Shown here: one piece after another, positions 21,991-34,096 of the stretch
Layout of the letters: each line of letters begins with the position of its first letter
Numbering within the stretch: position 1 is the stretch's first letter
Assembly: GCA_015680685.1 (NCBI GenBank)
Contig: MNCI01003306.1
Location: 122,908 to 163,563, forward strand
Direction of reading: 5' to 3'
DNA: 40,656 bases
Origin: Gnetum montanum
Lineage: Eukaryota; Streptophyta; Gnetopsida; Gnetales; Gnetaceae
Made by a program: the position numbers and the translations under genes
The notes under the pieces: generated by a model
Seen by the model: only the letters and a program-made list of their open reading frames with translations
Told to the model about the DNA's origin: nothing
The model's database searches: none

Positions 21991-23860
21991 TATTACTTCT
22001 TTCTAAAGTCAATATCTTGTGGCATCTCTTAAGTAAGAAGATAGATGAGGATGCCATTGTACCATGTTGGTTCTATGGGCACTTGGTCATTGATGGCTCT
22101 TGTAAAGAGGAGTTCATTTGGAAATTGATTAGAGAGTGGTCTATCCTCCTCTTTGTTATTCCATCTTAATCAAGAGAGGAGGTCAGCAATCACATTCTCA
22201 TTCCCTTTTCAATCTACCATCATGAGATCGAATTCCTGCAAGATCACAAGCCACTGTATGATATAGGGGCTCATGGTCTGCTTGTTCATTAGGAAGTGGA
22301 TGGCACTATGGTGTGTGTGCACAAATACTTTATAACTAGGCACGTAGTACTTGAACTTTTGTAGAGTGCACACCACTACCATTAATTCTTTTTCCATGGT
22401 GGTGTAATTCAATTGTGCACCCACAATGCTTTGGCTCGTGTAGTGGATGTAATACAGACATTTTTTATCATCCAATTACATAAGCTTTGCTCCCAAGGGA
22501 TAATTAGAGGCATTCATCATTATGTAGAATGGTCTAGACCAGTCTGGTGCTCGTAGAATTGGAGTTTCTATGAGGTTTTCCTTCAACTATTGAAATGCAT
22601 GTTCGCACTCCTTGGTCCATATGAATAAAGCATCTTTCTTCATAGGCTCAACCAATAGCTTGGAAATCTTAGAGAAATTCTCTATGAAATGTAGGTAGTA
22701 GCTAGTGTGTCCATGGAATGATTGAACATCTTTAACTATATCTAGTTGACATGTTATTCCTTGGATGACCCTTATCTTCTTTGGGTCTACCTTAATCCAT
22801 TTTTGTGAAATTCGATTCTCCAATACAGTGCCTTCTTAAACCATGAGATGGCTCTTCTACTAGTTGACTCGTAGATTTGTTTCCACACATCTTTTTAGTA
22901 CTTGCTCAAGGTGGTCCAAGGCTTGCTCAAACATAGCTCCATAGGTGAAGAAGTCATCCATGAAGACTTCCACACCACTATTGATCTATTGTTGAAAGAT
23001 GCTAAGGACTAGGCGTTGAAATGTTGCAAGGGCATTGCCTAGATTGAATGACATCTTACAATATGCAAAGGTTCCCTAGGGACTTGTGAATGTTATTTTG
23101 GCTTGATCTTCTAGCATAATTTGGATTTGGTTATAGCCACTATGACCATCCAAGAAGCTATAACAGTAATGCCTAGAGATAGTGTCCAACACTTAGTCCA
23201 CAAATGACAATGGAAAGTGATCTTTCAATGTTGCCATATTTAATAGCCTGAAGCCAATGCAGACCTATGACTTGCTACCTTCCTTTGGCACAATTATGAG
23301 TGGGCTAACCCACTCACTATCAGTAATGGGATAGATGAACCCCCTCCTTGAGGAGTTGCTCTATTTCCTCCTTGACGATTTGCTTCAATTTGGGGTTTAG
23401 GCATCTCTACAACTATCTCCTTAGCTTTATGGCTGGGTCGATGTAAATGTGATGCTAGCATATCCTTGGATCGATTCCAGTCAGCTTGGGATATGACTAA
23501 GTAATGGTTGTTAACCATTTGTTAACCACCTTTAACAACTTTTCTTTTTGTTTAGGAGCAAGTTTGACATTGATTATGATCGGCTTACCATTATTTAAGA
23601 ATGCATACTCCATGCAGGTTGGTAGAGTTTTCAACTCTACGGGCTCCTGCTTGAAGTTATCAAGGATTTCCAACTCTCCCCAATAGGTATCATCATCTTC
23701 ATCATAAGAGAGTTGGTGATGAACTTGCTCAAGTTCATCCATGCTTTCAACATAAGTACATGTTAGGCTCTTAGTTGGTTCCATGCATAATGTGTTGCTT
23801 TTTGAGTTAGTTGTCAACCACTAGATGCCCTCCTGTTTTGTGGCTATTTCATACAGAAAC
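21990..23860 (-). pseudogene. RT-RNaseH: E4 reverse transcriptase and RNase H remnant
   Basis: RT: the palm MDDF motif lies at about 22949-22965. The thumb/connection segment (22587-22823) has HTSYYLHFIENFSKI. RNase H (22209-22475) has SIVGAQLNYTTMEKELMVVV and VHTHHSAIHFLMNK, where the usual catalytic-region Asp (HTDHS) is His. The protease-RT linker lies at 23497-23817 and contains CMEYAFLNNGKPIIINVKLA. Multiple stops separate these pieces. Confidence 0.87.
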
Positions 23861-26800
23861 CTTTGAATATCTATTTCTTATGCACATTGATTGCATGCTT
23901 TAATGTATTTACTTTTGATGGACTAAATCTTTTTCACACAATTACACCCATTATCGTTGTATGTGACGCATGGAATATGCTTGTTCTCTAGCCTTCCAAA
24001 TTCATGTTCCTTAGAGATTTCCAATGAGAGATCCCTTATTCCCATTTACGCATTAACCATGCTTAACCAAGCTCTTCCCATAATGATGGGGAAGTCACCT
24101 TTGAAATTCTCAACCTTGATCATTAGAAAATTGGCAAGATAGGACCACCCACAAACTGTGGTCACAATGTCCTTCACTAATCCTAAAGGAATAGTGATTG
24201 ATTGGTTTACCAATTCTAAACAAAAGTTGCTCTTCTTAATAGGTGGTAACTTTTAGGTCTTGTACATGTCATCGGAGATGAGATTTACTCTGGAACCAGA
24301 ATCAAGAAGAGCCTTACATGGCTCATGTCTAGTGATTTGAAAGTAAATGAGTGGACTTCCTGGGTTAGATCTTTTTGTGGGAAGATTGCCAACCTTGATA
24401 CAATCAAAAACAACATGAGTTAACATCACAATGTAGATCTAAGGTGACATTTGGTTTGAAGGGTACTTGAATGTGTTTGATGTAGAGAATGATGGTGTTG
24501 GAGATGTAGGGTGGCTAGCCATAGGAGGTTGTGAGGGTTTAAGAGGACTATTGGGTCAGAAAAAAGGTCATTTCCTGGATCGATTGTCCAAACCACATGG
24601 TTGAAAGGCAAGATGTGAGTGTATAACCCTCGTGGCATTTCATTGCTATCGCTATGGAGGAATTTTTCCTTGCATAGATGGAGTAGGGGGTAACTAGGTA
24701 GAAGGTGAAGGGAGGTGGGCAGAAAAATGTGGAGGGTGGTATGGACATGGGTTCTCTCCTCAAGTGGGTGGTGAATGTGTTCAATGATACTTTGAAGGGT
24801 AATAGTGATGTTAAAATGAAGCATGGCTTGCAAAATGTCTTAGAGAAATATGTTTCTGAACATAGTACCCATATGGATTTGGTTGCCTGTAAGGGTATTG
24901 TTGCCTTGGTGGTGGCATTTCCCATGATTGTGGTTGGTGCCATTATTGGTATTGCTCATATGGTTGTGGTGGAGCTCCACTTAGATAATAAGCTTGTTGG
25001 TGCTGGTGGAACTGTCCTGGATTGTCGTGAGGATGAGGTAATCATTTGGGTGCTTACCTCCTTAGTAGCTATGGATTTAATGTGTACACGCCAGACTCTT
25101 GTAAGTGTGATACTATAGGGCAACATCCCTTTAGATTTTCATATTGACAAATGTTACAACTAGTATCATCTTCAGAGTTTGTCTCCATAACTTCCTCTAT
25201 GGCAACAACCTTGCCCTTACCTCTCTGGTAGGCATGTTCAACTTCTTTTCATCTCCTGTGTTCATGATCACTATTCTATTCTTTGGATGCTTCAACAATC
25301 TTCATAGCAATTTGGAACTTCTCGTACAAAGAGTCCCATAATTTATCAACCTTTGCTGAAATGTTAGTAAAATATTTTTGAATAGGTAAGGTTTTCTTAG
25401 TCACCACTTCATCAAGTGGTGACTCCTCATCATAAAATTGGACCTCCCTTTTCTTGATAGAAGGATCCCAATTATACTTTTTCGCACTTTCCCTTTTACA
25501 CAGCACTTCGTCCTCTTTGGCTACCTGCTGAATCAGTATTTGGATCTAATGAGCTCTTAATTCAGATAGTCTCCCTTGGGCATAAACCCCAAGAGTTCTT
25601 CTGGTTTTAGCTTTGAGCCCATCTATGATGTGGCAGAGTTTCTCCATCTGAGAATATCCAAGGCTAGGACATCATTAGTAAGAGAGAATAATATATGCCC
25701 ATGGTGGCATTCAAGGGTTCATGTGTTCCTTGTTTCCAGCCTTGGATTTTCCTTCTTAGGTGGGACACTCTAGAGTATGTATGATATTTATCATTAAATA
25801 GTTCTAATATCGTACTCCATTGGCGAATGGATTCTAGTTCCAAGGATTGGTATTAGCTTTTAGCCTCCTTGATGAGTGTCCTAGGGAAAAGCTTGAGTTT
25901 CTTCCAATCATTTTCAATGTTTTGTCGGGCACAAGCATTGTGGAAAGCTTTTAGATGTGTCTACAGATCATAGTTGTATCGCCTATCAAATCTTGGGATA
26001 TTATTCATGTCTAAATGCTTGATCCTACTATCTTTCACATGCTTGGTTGGAATCTTTACTACCTTTGCATTGTTGAGCATGCTTGAAGTCATCAATAGAG
26101 GTTCATCATCCTCATTATGTTGATGATGTCAATGATGGTTCTTTCCACCTTTGTGTTCTTGATGGCCTTAATGGTTATTGTTGTCTTGTTGATCACCTTC
26201 ATCATGATTATTTCGAAAATGGCTTCTATGAGAATTGGTAGATGAAGAGGAATGTTTAGAATTAGATGAAAAGGATGGAGAGGAAGGTGGACCGTCACTG
26301 CCACCACAGTATCTGCCATTACTTTTTCGCTCATTATGACCTCCATCCTTAGATCCCTTGCCATTGTGATGTTTACCCAAGTCCCTACCTTAACCATCAC
26401 TTTTTTCTAAACTTGGTTTATGAATAGTGGATCGTATGTTCAGGGCCACACCCGCATTACTAATAATAGGGGGTGGAGAATCTTCATGTTGAGAACCTTC
26501 AAAGGGAGGATCCTCATTGTCATCTTGATCTAGTAGGAACAAGGGATTAGTGAAATGTTTCCCCTTCATAGCCTCGTGGTGCTTTTCTTAATGTTAATCT
26601 CCTTAGGATGGTAGTCCTAAGTGTCATAACCATTCACAATGTATTCCTTGTGAAGATTTGGAATGCCCAACTTCTTAAGAGTTTGAAATAGCATCCCAAG
26701 CACATATTGATTTGGGGGCAAGACTATGTTTCCCTCCATATAATGCCATTTTAGCTACTCATCCTAGTGTAAGATGAAGGTGAATTTTGGTGCATACTCA

Positions 26801-26880
26801 TTTGGATGAGTATATACCACTTTCCACTCTTGTGGTACTGATGGTTTGACATCCTCACGCCTATGAGAAGAAGAAGACAT
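23861..26880 (-). pseudogene. gag-pro: E4 gag-protease remnant
   Basis: The start ATG is at 26880 (MSSSSHRREDVKP-like). A Ser/His-rich linker lies at 26168-26380 (GKHHNGKGSKDGGHN, SSSPSFSSNSKHSSSS). The gag core is at about 25700-26000. A segment ending KTLPIQKYFTNISAKVDKLW lies at 25276-25506, and the knuckle (CNIC...GCC) at about 25130-25165. The Tyr/Pro/Gln-rich tail is followed by protease at about 24260-24330 (SGSRVNLISDDMYKT), the shared stop TAA (24253-24255), then KLPPIKKSN. The antisense strand is fortuitously open at 24705-25118. Confidence 0.85.
24253..24255 (-). other. E4 stop codon (TAA) inside protease, shared position
   Basis: SDDMYKT is followed by TAA and then KLPPIKKSN. This is the same codon as the TAG of E1, E3 and E6 and the TGA of E2. 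Confidence 0.88.
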
Positions 26881-27022
26881 TTTGCAATATGAAATAAAAT
26901 CTTAGTATGCTTTTTTTTTATATAATCCTATGTATAGTAGGAATGATATGGACCTTGGGGTTCATACGATGATATTAATGGTGTTCACTAAACCTAGATA
27001 GTGCACATTTCAAACAAACTGA

Positions 27023-27041
27023 GTCTCTACCAATGGTTCCA
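27023..27041 (-). other. E4 primer binding site, tRNA-Asp type
   Basis: The sense strand reads TGGAACCATTGGTAGAGAC, one base from the LTR. It fits a decayed tRNA-Asp complement. Confidence 0.75.
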
Positions 27042-27042
27042 A

Positions 27043-27943
27043 TGATGAGTGGTGAAGGTACCCCTACGCTCAACCATATGAATCATGAAGTGTTCATGCA
27101 TGATTTGGTTGAATGTCAAGGACTTTATGTTCTTTGATACACTAGTCATCTAGGTAGTGAACCTTACCTTAAGGTTGTTCATTATCTTTCCAATTACACT
27201 TATGATGTACATGGTATGGTTAAGTGTAATCGAGGTATATGATTTTTATGGTTTTAGGTTCTTAGGGTTTGTGGTGTTAAAATATAAAGGTAAGATGATT
27301 TAATACTATTGAGATCTAATGAATTAACTCATGTCTAACTAATCCTAACATAAGCATTTGATCCCACTTGCCATACATGTCCCAAACCCACGTACCTACT
27401 GCTGGGATTACCAAGTGCTACGCTACTCGATGAACCAAGCAATAATGCTGCTAGGGTTACTAAGCAAATACATGTTACGCTCGAAGTGGTTGTACTTATG
27501 TATTTAATCTATCTAGCTTATCTCTCTTAATTAGCTTAATTACTGAAAAATATTGAATAATTGACTAAAAATATTAAATGCATAAATGAAACGTTTAATT
27601 TATTTAGAATGCTACAAGGCATATCACAAAGTTCGTTTTTATTGCTATACACACTATCATGCTTAGGTACAATAGTTCTTGAATGAAGATCCATGCACTC
27701 AATGACTCTTGTTACGGGTGCTTCGGAAAAACATTCTGACTTTTGAATGAACAAACTACAAGAGCTCTACTACTACTCAGAAAACTAGATGTCATAAATG
27801 TAGTTGGTGAGCACATATTTATAGGCCAGGACAAACCCCTACATTGACAGGGCTGCATCAACACAATTGATTGTATCGATAGGGCCTAGTCGACGAGGCA
27901 CAGTCGATGTGGCCTTGTTGACACAACAAATCGAGACTCATCA
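27043..27943 (-). repeat. E4 5' LTR, complete
   Basis: A 901-bp LTR with ends TGATGAG and CTCATCA. The TATA box CCTATAAATATG lies at 27815-27826 on the minus strand. U3 (27827-27943) consists of GTCGAC/GTCGATGTGGCC-like units. Leader stems: ATTACACTT (27193-27201) with AAGTGTAAT (27222-27230), and CCACTT (27364-27369) with AAGTGG (27484-27489). Flanking DNA at 27944 no longer looks like the family, so this is a true outer edge. Confidence 0.92.
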
Positions 27944-28899
27944 GAGAACAATAGCTAGGAATCATGTGCAATAAAGAAATAGATGTGAGGAATGTTTGTC
28001 ATTCCAAGATTAGTGATGAAGTTAAATAACATTTAGTTTATGCATAGGAATATCTTGTAATCTTGACAAGCAATATGGTGTTGTTATACTATGTTTAGGA
28101 AAGAAATTTCTCAAGAGAGCTTGAAACAACTAGCAAAAGAATGTTATACTAATCTAGAATCAATACTTTAAATGGAAATATATGATTAGAATACAAGGTC
28201 ATTAATTAATCCACTACATCGTCATGACATAATCATTGTTGAGTATTGTGTAGTGTAGAAATTATTTTCTCCTACTTTGAATATATATATTTTAAAAAAA
28301 GTTGTTTGGGTTAGTAACTTTTTTAATTATTAAAATATTTTTTATCATGTAAGGTTTTTTTTAAAAAAAAATAAATATTTTTTTACAATGAGTTTAACTT
28401 AGTCATGTTAAGTTTGTTTTTCCTTTCCTTATAGAAGTAATTAGAAGAGGTGCCTTATGGTAAAGAAAAAAGCCTCACGTGATGTTATTTCTAAAATAGT
28501 GGAAAAGTTAGTGATTCTCATATTTCTCAAGTTTTTTTGGTTTTAATTTTTCACAATGAATTTTCCAATGATTTGATTTTCACAGTTCAATTTTTTAATT
28601 TCTTAATCTCTCAATTCGTTTACAATACTTTTCATATGACACCACAAGATTTCACAATATCACAATTATTTCTCAACTTTAACTACAAAGCTTTTGCTCC
28701 TCTTCATCCTATTTGTTGCACTTAATCAAAAGCTTTGTAAGCCAAGACATTGAATCCATGTCACATTATGTAAGAGCATTGAATTTAAAATCATTGTAAG
28801 CTAAACAAAAGAAAGAAATAATATCTTTTTTAAGGAAAACATCCTATGTTGAAAATAACTTAAATGAATGACTCAAAATTGCCAAGAAAGCTAGACACA
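27944..28899. other. AT-rich DNA between E4 and the LINE
   Basis: No domain, LTR or RNA gene is recognised. There are several T and A runs around 28260-28400 and a 62-codon open stretch at 28537-28725 without recognisable similarity. It may be flanking genomic DNA or an older repeat. Confidence 0.6.
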
Positions 28900-30480
28900 A
28901 AAAAAAATTAATAATGGAAATGGAAATGCATAATTAAATCCTTGTGAAACCACAAAGAGTCTATAGGACAAAAATAATTTATTACAAGGCTTAGATATGG
29001 TCATGATGTGTCTTGAACACTTCATCAAGAAAATGACCTAAGATTGACACCTTGAACTCAAGCAAATGTGGCAAAGTTATTACCTAAATACTATATTTAA
29101 GTCTAGAAGTATTAAAGAAATGACAATTTAAACAGATATGCTCTTCATCTTCCACTACTCCATGTATATAAAATCTACAAATTTTTTGTCCTATTTGAAG
29201 ATTAATCCAGCTTTCTATTTCAATTAAAAGATAATGACCCACATGACCATGTGTGATTGTCACCTTACTTTATGTGAAAATAGTAGTAGATAAATATGTA
29301 GGTATTTTTGTTAAGGATCCTTCTCAAATCTGCTACAAATAAAATTATTTTTTTTTGCATAGTTCTTTCCACATGTGCTTCAATGCTTCTATTTGCTCCT
29401 TGTTTTCACATCCTTAAAGCTCAAATTTGAATCTTGATCTTTAATATTTCATTTTTGGAGCCATTTTTTCCCATCATTGAACTATCCTTTTTCTTGAGTG
29501 ACCTAGAAAATTCTATGGATTGATGGATGTAAGGCCTAACATGCATCTTTTTATAAAACTCAAAATTTTTTAAGAGCTACAATTTTTATAGGTAGCATAT
29601 ATGCTTCTACAAATAAAACATCATATGGAATTTGAGCCTTTACCTAAGTTCTTGTAATAAAAATTATTTTTGGACGTATTCCAAATGTTTCCATTGCATC
29701 TCAAGTAAATTGAGTCCCCAAGTTTCACAAAAATATAAAAGAACTAGTTGAACAAGTTGATTGTACATTTGCTTATGAACATCCCATGCCCAAATCTATT
29801 CTTGTGCACATTTACTATGAACAAAATATAAAGCATGCATATTTTTTGAAATCCTCTGAGTAATACAATCTTACCAAAAATATTTATTTGAAACTAAGAT
29901 GCCTAAATACTTATATGATGAAATAATTTCAATTTTCTTTGACCCAATATAAAAATCATTTGTAAAAAATCTTGTACCATACCATCATTTTGGTTTCGCT
30001 AATGTTAACTTTCATCCTTGAGAGAGTACAAAAATAATCTAAAATTTGAAGCATTAGCTTTATTTGAACTTTAGTTTTTGCTATAAGAACTACATCATTA
30101 GCAAACTTTAAAATATTCATAAGAAAATTTCCAACTTTAATGGAATCCAATGCAACAAAAGATATCCATTATTCTAATTCATCAATGAAGATGTTAAACA
30201 AAGTGGGTGAAAGTGAACATCCTTACTTTAGCCCAATAGTACTATTTAAAATAAAATTTTCCTACATATTATTATTTAAGAACATAATTTTTATTGAACT
30301 ATATAACTTCTGAATAGTAGATAGAAATTCTCTAGGAATATTAATATCTTGCAACTATCTCGATAGTTTATACTGAATGACAAAGTCATAAGATTGGAAA
30401 AATCCACAAAATAGAGATAAACCTTATTAGACAATCCTTTAGCCTAGTACATAAAATACTTTAATGTAATTAAGTAATCC
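28900..30480 (-). mobile_element. Decayed LINE (non-LTR retrotransposon), 5'-truncated
   Basis: On the minus strand, from high to low coordinates: an RT palm start (GFFQSYDFVI, about 30360-30410, equivalent to DFSKAYD), then NIPREFLSTIQKLY, GLK-stop-GCSLSPTLFNIFIDELE (about 30180-30235), and FANDVVLIAKT at 29956-30150, which is the catalytic FADD block with the second residue changed to Asn. About 900 nt downstream a Cys/His segment occurs (CRFYIHGVVEDEEHICLNC, about 29110-29165), typical of the zinc-ribbon near the end of plant LINE ORF2. No endonuclease domain is visible, so the 5' half is missing. Ends are approximate; no clear poly-A tail was found. Confidence 0.82.
29956..30440 (-). pseudogene. 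LINE reverse transcriptase remnant
   Basis: This segment holds RT fingers and palm. The GxxQGCxLSPxLFNIFI motif and the A/C catalytic motif FANDVVLIA are readable, with two in-frame stops and a catalytic Asp-to-Asn change. It would copy LINE RNA at the nicked target. It is unrelated to the RT of the LTR elements in the window. Confidence 0.85.
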
Positions 30481-31005
30481 ATTATGGAGCATTGTTGCCT
30501 AAAACTTGCTTGTGAACTATAACACCCCACTCTACCACACCTAGCTAAGGCAAGGTGATGCGTAGGATCACTAGTAATACCACAATAGAAGCATGATAAA
30601 CTAAAAATTAATGAGGTGTAGAATGACATTATAATAAGGAAGGAGAATATATCTACATAAACCAACAATCTACACTGCTCTTATCAAATACAAAAATACA
30701 TAAATATCATCAGCACAAATATAAGAGTACAGAGAGAGTTTCATACAAATGTAAATAGAACATACTAATGTACATGGAAATATACATTAAGTAATCCCTA
30801 AAGATTCTCCCCTCCTCTACTTTCTCTCTATGTACTCATTTGTTCTCTTGAAACTTCTACCCGTAACTCAATATAATTAGTATAAAACTAAGTGGAAAGC
30901 CTTTATGCTTCCCTTGCTAGATGGTCAACAAGTGCAACATTGGAGGAGAGGAGTGCGATACAAAGAAACCTACATCAATGTTTAGTATTACGCATTGATG
31001 TGTAG
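30481..31005. other. Unassigned segment with a TAACACCCC motif
   Basis: No coding domain. It begins near CTATAACACCCCACTCTACC, similar in style to the TGTAACACCC edges of other plant LTR retrotransposons, and contains GCAACATTGGAGGAGAGGAG (30937-30956) and several TACATAAA/ACATACTAATGTACATGG stretches. It could be part of a solo LTR of another family. The bases just left of E5 (31001-31005, CGCAT) would be one half of its target duplication. Confidence 0.35.
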
Positions 31006-31868
31006 TGAGTACCCTTATGCTGAACCATGCAAATCACTAAGCGTTCACACATGATCTGGTCAAATTCTATAGACTTTATGTCTTTCGGTACACTAGCCTC
31101 TAGGAAGTGAACTTGCCCTAACAGTCATTCATTGTCTTCCCAATTACACTTGTGATATGCAAAGGTATGGTAGAAGTGTAATCGAGGTGTATAAGTTTTA
31201 TTATTTGTATGTTTTGTGTTTCAGGTGCTTAAAATAAAGGATGAAATAAATGCAGTAATTTAATTGCTAATTTAATCTAACTACACCTAACTAATCCTAA
31301 CATAAGCATCCATTCTCACTTTCCATAGACATATTGAACATGTATAACACTACTAGGTTACCAAACATTAAGCATTACTAGGATTACCAAGTGTCATGCG
31401 CATGCTCAAAGTGGTCGTCCTTATGTGCTTGATTAATTACTACTTATTTTAGCTTAGTTTAGCCTAATTAATTATTTAATTACTTAAAACATTAAATAAA
31501 ATTGTTGAAAATATTAAATTTATGAAGAAAATATTTAATCTAGCCAAATTGCTACAAGGTTTATTAGAAAGATCATCTTTATTGTCACACACACTGTCGT
31601 GCTCAAGTACAACAATGCTTGAATAATGATGTGTACACTTGATGACTCCTACTGTGGGCACATGGGAAATATTCAAACTTTGGGAAAAAGAAATCGTAAG
31701 AGCTCTACAACAACGATGACAAGACATGCCATAAACATGATGGGTGAGAATGTATTTATAGGCAAAAATAGACACTACGTTGACGGGGCCACATTAATGC
31801 ATTAAATCTTGCGTTGATGAGGCCTACTCGACAGGGCCCAATTAATGTAACCAATTCATGATTCATCA
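31006..31868 (-). repeat. E5 3' LTR
   Basis: 863 bp, with ends TGATGTG and TTCATCA (one substitution at each end relative to TGATGAG/CTCATCA). The TATA box CCTATAAATACA lies at 31751-31762 on the minus strand. U3 has GTTGACGGGGCC, GTTGATGAGGCC and CTCGACAGGGCC units. Leader stem ATTACACTT (31143-31151) with AAGTGTAAT (31174-31182). Confidence 0.9.
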
Positions 31869-31881
31869 TACCCCCACGACT
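31869..31881 (-). other. E5 polypurine tract
   Basis: The sense strand reads AGTCGTGGGGGTA directly before the LTR. It matches E7 (CATGGGGGTA). Confidence 0.75.
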
Positions 31882-32016
31882 AAATGAAAAATTGTCCTCA
31901 AGTTCTTTACAAATTTGGAAAGGTATGGAATTATTAACTTATGATAGACTTACAACAAACATAAACAAACACTAAGTGCCTAAGTGTATGGATATAAAAT
32001 CATTACAAAGTTTTCT

Positions 32017-32044
32017 AGTATTCAGCACTACAAAATTGAAGACT
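32017..32044 (-). promoter_or_regulatory. E5 conserved 3' hairpin, eroded
   Basis: AGTATTCA (32017-32024) pairs with TGAAGACT (32037-32044) with one mismatch. It lies 148 nt before the 3' LTR; TTTGTAATG follows on the sense strand. Confidence 0.6.
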
Positions 32045-32099
32045 GATATAAAATTTGATAAACACATTCTCCTATGATGGTGTGAAGACTATGGAGAAG

Positions 32100-34096
32100 T
32101 TTAAATGATCCTAGGCAGTGGAGGCTCCTAAGATTTTGGGGGACCTTCTCTTGCTTCAGGCACACGTGGTGGTTGATGCTGTTATGACTGTCCTATTGCT
32201 GTTCCAACTTTTGGTGGAAGATGAAAAGTGTCCAATAATGCTTTCATCTTCTCCTCCTTACTCTTGGGATTGTGCATGGTCCATGCAGATTTACCAATGT
32301 GGGTTGGAATGGGCACATCCCAAGGATAGGGCATTGTTGGGAATAGCTCCTTGACATTAATGAACCAGGAAAAAAATTGTTGGTGTTCGATGTTGAACAC
32401 TGTAATTACATTCTGTAGCTCCTGGTAACCATTAATTCTTCTAGCTAGGTTCTTAGTAGTTGATCTTTGATTAGTGAATCTTGCCTTGAGAACTTTGAGT
32501 TCAGTGTTTATAGTCTCAAGATTTTTCTTGATCTCCTTGTGATGCTTGAACTCTACCTTATATAGTAAGTATGAGCTAGCCACCTACTTATCTAACTCTG
32601 ACCATGACCATTAGATAATCAGCATTGCTAGGTTTCCATGTTTGAGATTAGCAAGCTCCATGTATTCACTCATCTCTTCTATTTGCAACTCCTTCATGCA
32701 GATCTTTGCTTTGTTATAGGCATCTATCCCATTAATGATAGGTTGTCAAACTTCTTTTCCTTACTGGAGTTGTTGGAGAGTCTCATTAAATTTTTCCTTA
32801 GCCATCTAGATGTGTCTTTCATCAACTTCTTTTTGTAGGTGAACCTGATCTTTGTAGTGGTTCTTAACTCTCTCAAATTTGAGAGGCTTGTTCTTCCAAG
32901 CAATAATTTTAATATTAGATTTTTGGCATAAGGGGTGAACTTCTTCCATGGAGAGATTTCTATTCTCTACTACCAATCTCCTAAGCTCAAAGTTCACCCT
33001 AGCTAGCTACTCCTACTGTTGATGGAAAAATTATTTCATTTGTTATTTTTGTACATCAACATTCCATAGGTGATGATTTTCTATGGTTAGCATCCCATTC
33101 TCTTGGTGCACTTGGATCAATTCCTTCTAAACTAAATATGTTTTGGCCTCAGCCATAGGTTGATTAAAGATGGTCATCACCATCCCTACCTAAACGTTTT
33201 TGAGTTTATTTTGAAGTTGTTGAAAAGCTTCATCTCTTGTCAATGCAGGGTTGAGGAGCATGAGATTAGCAAGACGAGTTCTTAATTTGACAACCTCTAC
33301 GACCAAGCATTGGTTTTCTGCTTACGCCATTTTGAGTTGTCCTTTCAAAACGATGCACTTGCCCTTTCCTTCAAGCATCTTTGAATGGGTTGTGATGATA
33401 TTATCCAAAAAATCAAAGATATTTGGAATCAGTTGCTTAGTTCTTACTAGTTAGTCTAGCAATTCTTCATGTTGGGCTACAGTTAATCTTTTGCTAACAA
33501 TTCCTAGAGACATCTACACATTTTTGAGTGTAGAAACGTCTGGTATAGACACTGTAAGTGTGTTCAATACTTCAATGATTTTGTTAGCCACCACTTTTGC
33601 TATTGTCTCTTACCCTTGGTGCTTCATCACCAATATAGTTGCCCCTTCACCCTCCTCCAAGAGTACCAAAAAGGTAGTGCCATTTCCAGAGATTTCTAGG
33701 GATTGCTATTATTATGAGAGAGACACTAGTAGCTCTCAGGCACTAGGATTCGACCTCAACCACTTCATTGAGGTAACTCATTATAGGACAATATACAAAT
33801 GGATCACCACCACCACTTCTTGCTTGCTGTTCTCACTCATGCAAGAGTTGATTTTAGATTTTACACAAGCATTCAATGGCTATGCTAGCCTTTGACATTG
33901 TTTCTTGAGTGGGTGGTGGAGGTGGCAGTGGCTACTCCTCTTCTTTTGATACGGTAGGGGTCTTATCTTTTATTATTTTAGACTAGGAGGTGATGGGAGT
34001 ATACCAGATCATGTCATTAGCATAGCACACTTATCCCTGTCCTTTTATAGAGTTTTCTTATCAGGCATGGAAATGATAAGGTTTTTTTTCCATGTT
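32100..34096 (-). pseudogene. E5 3' extra ORF, C-terminal two thirds
   Basis: Starts at the E6 insertion with GKKTLSFPCLIRKLYKRTGI (34020-34085), the plant transposon protein-like motif also present in E3 (ALPFPCLIKKLC). A Pro-rich hinge (PLPPPPPTQE, about 33900-33930) follows, then a decayed Ser/Thr-rich region. The coiled-coil part includes LRRLVVENRNLSMEEVHPLC (32806-32997). The longest intact piece, 133 codons at 32182-32583, reads KEIKKNLETINTELKVLKAR then FNIEHQQFFSWFINVKELFP and KMKALLDTFHLPPKV. It is the best-preserved C-terminus of this protein in the window. Likely self-associating through the coiled coil; role unknown. Confidence 0.75.

Larger units (their letters stand above)
21044..27943 (-). 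mobile_element. E4: Ty3/Gypsy (Athila/Tat-like) element, 5' two thirds
   Basis: Minus strand. Integrase is truncated at about 21044, then RNase H, RT, protease, gag (start 26880), PBS (27023-27041) and a complete 5' LTR (27043-27943) follow. The end of integrase, the 3' extra ORF and the 3' LTR are missing, lost at the fusion with the E3 5' LTR. Its proteins are collinear with E3 throughout. Confidence 0.9.
31006..34096 (-). mobile_element. E5: LTR retrotransposon, 3' part, split by E6
   Basis: Minus strand. The 3' LTR (31006-31868), PPT, hairpin and C-terminal two thirds of the 3' extra ORF are present. The sequence breaks off at 34096, where the E6 LTR starts. Homology to E3 is continuous from the LTR to about E3 position 11775. 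The rest of E5 must lie beyond E6, outside the window. Confidence 0.88.

Noticed and set aside
24705-25118. 137-codon plus-strand open frame, the longest on that strand in E4
   Set aside because: It is antisense to the E4 gag tail, where the sense strand matches E3 and E6; no similarity of its own.
28260-28400. Poly-A/T runs as the LINE tail
   Set aside because: Runs of both T and A occur and lie several hundred bases beyond the last readable LINE block; no target duplication was found.
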